Source: Lysobacterales bacterium 66-474 (GTDB taxonomy: Bacteria; Pseudomonadota; Gammaproteobacteria; Xanthomonadales; Rhodanobacteraceae). From it: DNA of 64,000 nt. The translations under genes were made by a program, and so were the position numbers. The DNA is taken from the NCBI GenBank assembly GCA_001899805.1, contig MKWP01000001.1, positions 286,884 through 350,883 of the forward strand, read 5' to 3'. Shown here one piece after another: positions 61,988 to 64,000 of the stretch (its first letter is position 1; each line of letters begins with the position of its first letter). A model generated the notes under the pieces. That model did not search any database. It saw only the letters and a list, made by a program, of their open reading frames with translations, and was not told where the DNA came from.

Positions 61988-63856
61988 TCAACCCGCGCCA
62001 GCGTCAGGTGCTACGGTCGCTGCGACAGGCGCGGGCGGTGGCATGCACAGCTCCTTCAGGTGGCTACAGGCATCCCGTATCCATTGCGGAATTTCGCCCT
62101 CGCTGCACTGGGCGACGTACTCAGCGATGCCGAAATCGCCCTTTTTCTTCGCAAAATATGCCATCAACGCGTTGACAACGTCCGCCTTTGGATTCGGAAA
62201 CTTCTCCTGTAAGTCCTGCGGCCAATGGAGCAGGTCGCAAAACCGTTCCATCGCTCCCAGCGACGTGTTCTTCAGGATTAGATTCTCGATGCCCTTTTCG
62301 TCGTGCATGTACATGTGCTCGACCTGGGTCTGGATTTGCGTCTGCGCTGCGGCATCCTGCAGGTCGCACAGGGCAAACGTCCGCTTTCCGATCTGTTTGT
62401 ACAATTTCGCCATGTCGGGAATGCTTCCTTCGCCGCCGGCATCGACCACGCAAACGCCGAGCGCTTCCAACGAGGCATACTTGGCAGGGGCGAGTTCGGC
62501 CAGGCGCCGGCAAGCCACCGGAAACGCTGAAGCCTCAGTCGCACCTTCGACCACTAGGACGCGCCGGGCCAGCAGACCTTCGCAGAATCGGGTCCTGAAT
62601 TCCTGTCGATAGCGCTTGAGCTTGACGCTGTCCGGCAGTGAGATCTGCGATTGCGTCATCACTCCGTCGGAGTCTCGGGACAAGATGACCATCTCGTCCA
62701 GCGAGAACTCTTCCAGCACGTAGGGCGAGTGCGACGTGAACAACGTCTGCGATGCGAGATTGCGTACTTCGTGGATGATCCGCTTCTGCGCGTACGGCGG
62801 GATCGCGGTCTCTGGCTCTTCCATCGCGAAGATGACGTTCTGCTTGTCCTCCGCGATCTGTGAAAGCATCGCGAGCACCAGCATGTTGATCGTACCGGTT
62901 CCTTGACGGTAGAACGGAGCAGCGTGCGTTCCGTCGCCCGTCGCAATGAACGCGGTGATGACCTTGCGCAAGTGCTCGCGGGTGAGATTCGATACCTTGA
63001 GGTGTGGTCCGATACCCCATTCCTTCGGCACGTACTTTTTTAGTGCGTTATTGATGCTCTGGAGCACCCCGGATATGCCGAGGCTCGGGTCTTCGGCCAC
63101 CGATATCTCGGAAATCTTCCCGATAGCGCTCTCCCACATTTGTGGGCGCACTTCCTTGAGCCGCAGGATGATGTCAAGCAAGCTTCCCCGCTCTAGGCTC
63201 AAAGCTCTGGAACCTGTGCGGATGGAACGCAGATACAGAAACCCGCAGACCTGCTTGTCCTTCTTCGAGAATGCCTGAGGAGCGACTCCGTCTGTAAGCG
63301 TCCGCGTGTAGAACGTCTTGCCTTCGAAGTCGTCCTCATCCGGGTCGTACTTACCGATGAACGTTATCCGCAGTGCCGGGAATACCGTCTCGGCGTCGAC
63401 CCCTTCGGGGTCTGCTTCATAGAGCTTCTTCCCTTGGTCGTCCCAGAATTCGATGTAGTCCCCGAATCGATTGCGCTGCTCCTCGGACAGATCGATAACC
63501 ATGGCGTCGATCCTGATCTGGAGCGCCGGATCGTCGGGTGCTTCTGTGCCGGCGCCTTCTTCCTCTGCGTCGGCCCTGCCACCATTCCCGGAGACAGGCT
63601 CCTGCGTTGCGTCCCCGCCTTGATCTTCCACGGCGGATTTCCCGGACTTGACGGCATAACGCCCATGGTAGAAATCGTGCTCATCGATCGGTGGCATCCG
63701 GTTCAACCGGTCGGGTCCTAGCACCAGATCGAGCGCCTCCAGTACGGTCGTCTTGCCGATGTTGTTGTCGCCCAGAAGCACGGCGTGCTTCCGGAGATCG
63801 AGCGTTGCGCCCTTGATGCCCCGGAAGTTCTCGATGTGGATTTGTGCAACCTGCAT
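61988..63856 (-). CDS. gajA: OLD-family ATPase-TOPRIM nuclease, Gabija GajA
   Basis: This 622-residue class 2 OLD protein has an ABC-type ATPase (Walker A GDNNIGKTT at 29-37, HSPYVLEEFS region) and a C-terminal TOPRIM nuclease (Glu437 in VVEGATEA, Asp498/Asp501 in LCDLQDAA). In Gabija this enzyme nicks phage DNA when nucleotide levels fall. An acidic, Gly-rich insertion near residues 75-105 is notable. The ATG at 63856 is preceded by a G-rich stretch at the correct spacing. The operon promoter lies in the short gap before the apparent IS end. Confidence 0.92.
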   Translation of the reverse strand: MQVAQIHIENFRGIKGATLDLRKHAVLLGDNNIGKTTVLEALDLVLGPDRLNRMPPIDEHDFYHGRYAVKSGKSAVEDQGGDATQEPVSGNGGRADAEEEGAGTEAPDDPALQIRIDAMVIDLSEEQRNRFGDYIEFWDDQGKKLYEADPEGVDAETVFPALRITFIGKYDPDEDDFEGKTFYTRTLTDGVAPQAFSKKDKQVCGFLYLRSIRTGSRALSLERGSLLDIILRLKEVRPQMWESAIGKISEISVAEDPSLGISGVLQSINNALKKYVPKEWGIGPHLKVSNLTREHLRKVITAFIATGDGTHAAPFYRQGTGTINMLVLAMLSQIAEDKQNVIFAMEEPETAIPPYAQKRIIHEVRNLASQTLFTSHSPYVLEEFSLDEMVILSRDSDGVMTQSQISLPDSVKLKRYRQEFRTRFCEGLLARRVLVVEGATEASAFPVACRRLAELAPAKYASLEALGVCVVDAGGEGSIPDMAKLYKQIGKRTFALCDLQDAAAQTQIQTQVEHMYMHDEKGIENLILKNTSLGAMERFCDLLHWPQDLQEKFPNPKADVVNALMAYFAKKKGDFGIAEYVAQCSEGEIPQWIRDACSHLKELCMPPPAPVAATVAPDAGAG

Positions 63857-63912
63857 TCCCCTTCCCCCTGACGTTTCGCACACTTAGTTCACTCGTGCTC
63901 CAAGAGTCTTAG

Positions 63913-64000
63913 GGAAGCTCTGATTTATTCCCCATCTGAGGCATCATAGCCACATCGCCGATCCGGAACCGCCGCCGATGAAGCAAGCCACGTTCGCGTC
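63913..64000 (+). mobile_element. Left edge of an apparent IS5-family insertion sequence
   Basis: The flank TTAG (63909-63912) fits the YTAR target of IS5-family elements, and GGAAGCTCTGATTTATTCC could be the terminal inverted repeat. A reading frame starting MKQATFAS begins at 63978, as in IS5-group transposases. The right end lies outside the window, so the call is provisional. Confidence 0.55.
63978..64000 (+). CDS. IS5-family transposase start (cut by window edge)
   Basis: Only seven codons plus two bases are visible (MKQATFA). This opening is common to IS5-group transposases in Xanthomonadales. Too little remains to assign the exact element. Confidence 0.5.

Overview
The window is high-GC DNA from a gammaproteobacterium, most likely a member of the Xanthomonadales (Rhodanobacteraceae or Xanthomonadaceae type). 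The best evidence is the core block at 23.6-39.1 kb, read on the minus strand as aspS, yebC, ruvC, ruvA, two kup genes, ruvB, ybgC, tolQ, tolR, tolA, tolB, pal, cpoB, queC and tRNA-Lys, an order familiar from that group. No 16S rRNA is present, so genus is not resolved.

Region 1 (0-4.6 kb) is a sulfide module: a sulfide:quinone oxidoreductase, cytochrome b561, DUF2892 and DUF302 proteins and an RND efflux pair. They are divergent from a BigR/SqrR-type ArsR repressor that keeps both persulfide-sensing cysteines and has an AT-rich palindromic operator.

Region 2 (4.7-22.5 kb) looks like a low-oxygen and dormancy cluster. It holds hemN, a CydA-like protein with cydX but no cydB, universal stress proteins, a BON protein, a DksA/TraR zinc protein, a two-component system, a CRP/FNR regulator, a degenerate ribonucleotide-reductase-like protein, adhP, phosphoketolase, a phosphate acyltransferase, acetate kinase and a GNAT acetyltransferase. 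Seven matches to the FNR/Anr box TTGAT-N4-ATCAA lie in its intergenic gaps, most about 41 bases ahead of a plausible transcription start. The metabolic genes form a route from xylulose-5-phosphate to acetyl phosphate, acetate plus ATP, and alcohol. A tyrosine-recombinase remnant and a HigBA toxin-antitoxin pair sit next to tRNA-Lys at 22.6-23.7 kb.

Region 3 (23.6-42.5 kb) is housekeeping: Tol-Pal envelope machinery, Holliday-junction processing, potassium uptake, Asp-tRNA synthetase, a PAS/GGDEF protein, arginase and an Hpt protein. Palindromic intergenic repeats are scattered through it.

Region 4 (42.5-64 kb) is an accessory defence island with different gene content and somewhat lower GC in parts. 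It carries a HipA-like kinase with an unknown partner, a single-chain type ISP restriction-modification enzyme followed by a tiny hyper-acidic gene, a MORN/LprI-like lipoprotein, an XRE regulator, a long prokaryotic Argonaute that appears catalytically dead and is fused by gene overlap to a PD-(D/E)XK nuclease gene (with a small unknown gene in front), an ICE or plasmid-type module (RDF-like protein, YqaJ recombinase, DUF932, two tiny membrane proteins), and a Gabija GajA/GajB pair. The window ends at the left edge of an apparent IS5-family element.

The Argonaute-nuclease operon is the strongest candidate for an exciting system; it matches the layout of the catalytically inactive long-B pAgo plus nuclease systems (BPAN/bAgaN). 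The orphan CydA-like protein lacking its oxygen-site residues and the acidic peptide behind the type ISP enzyme are the least explained items.
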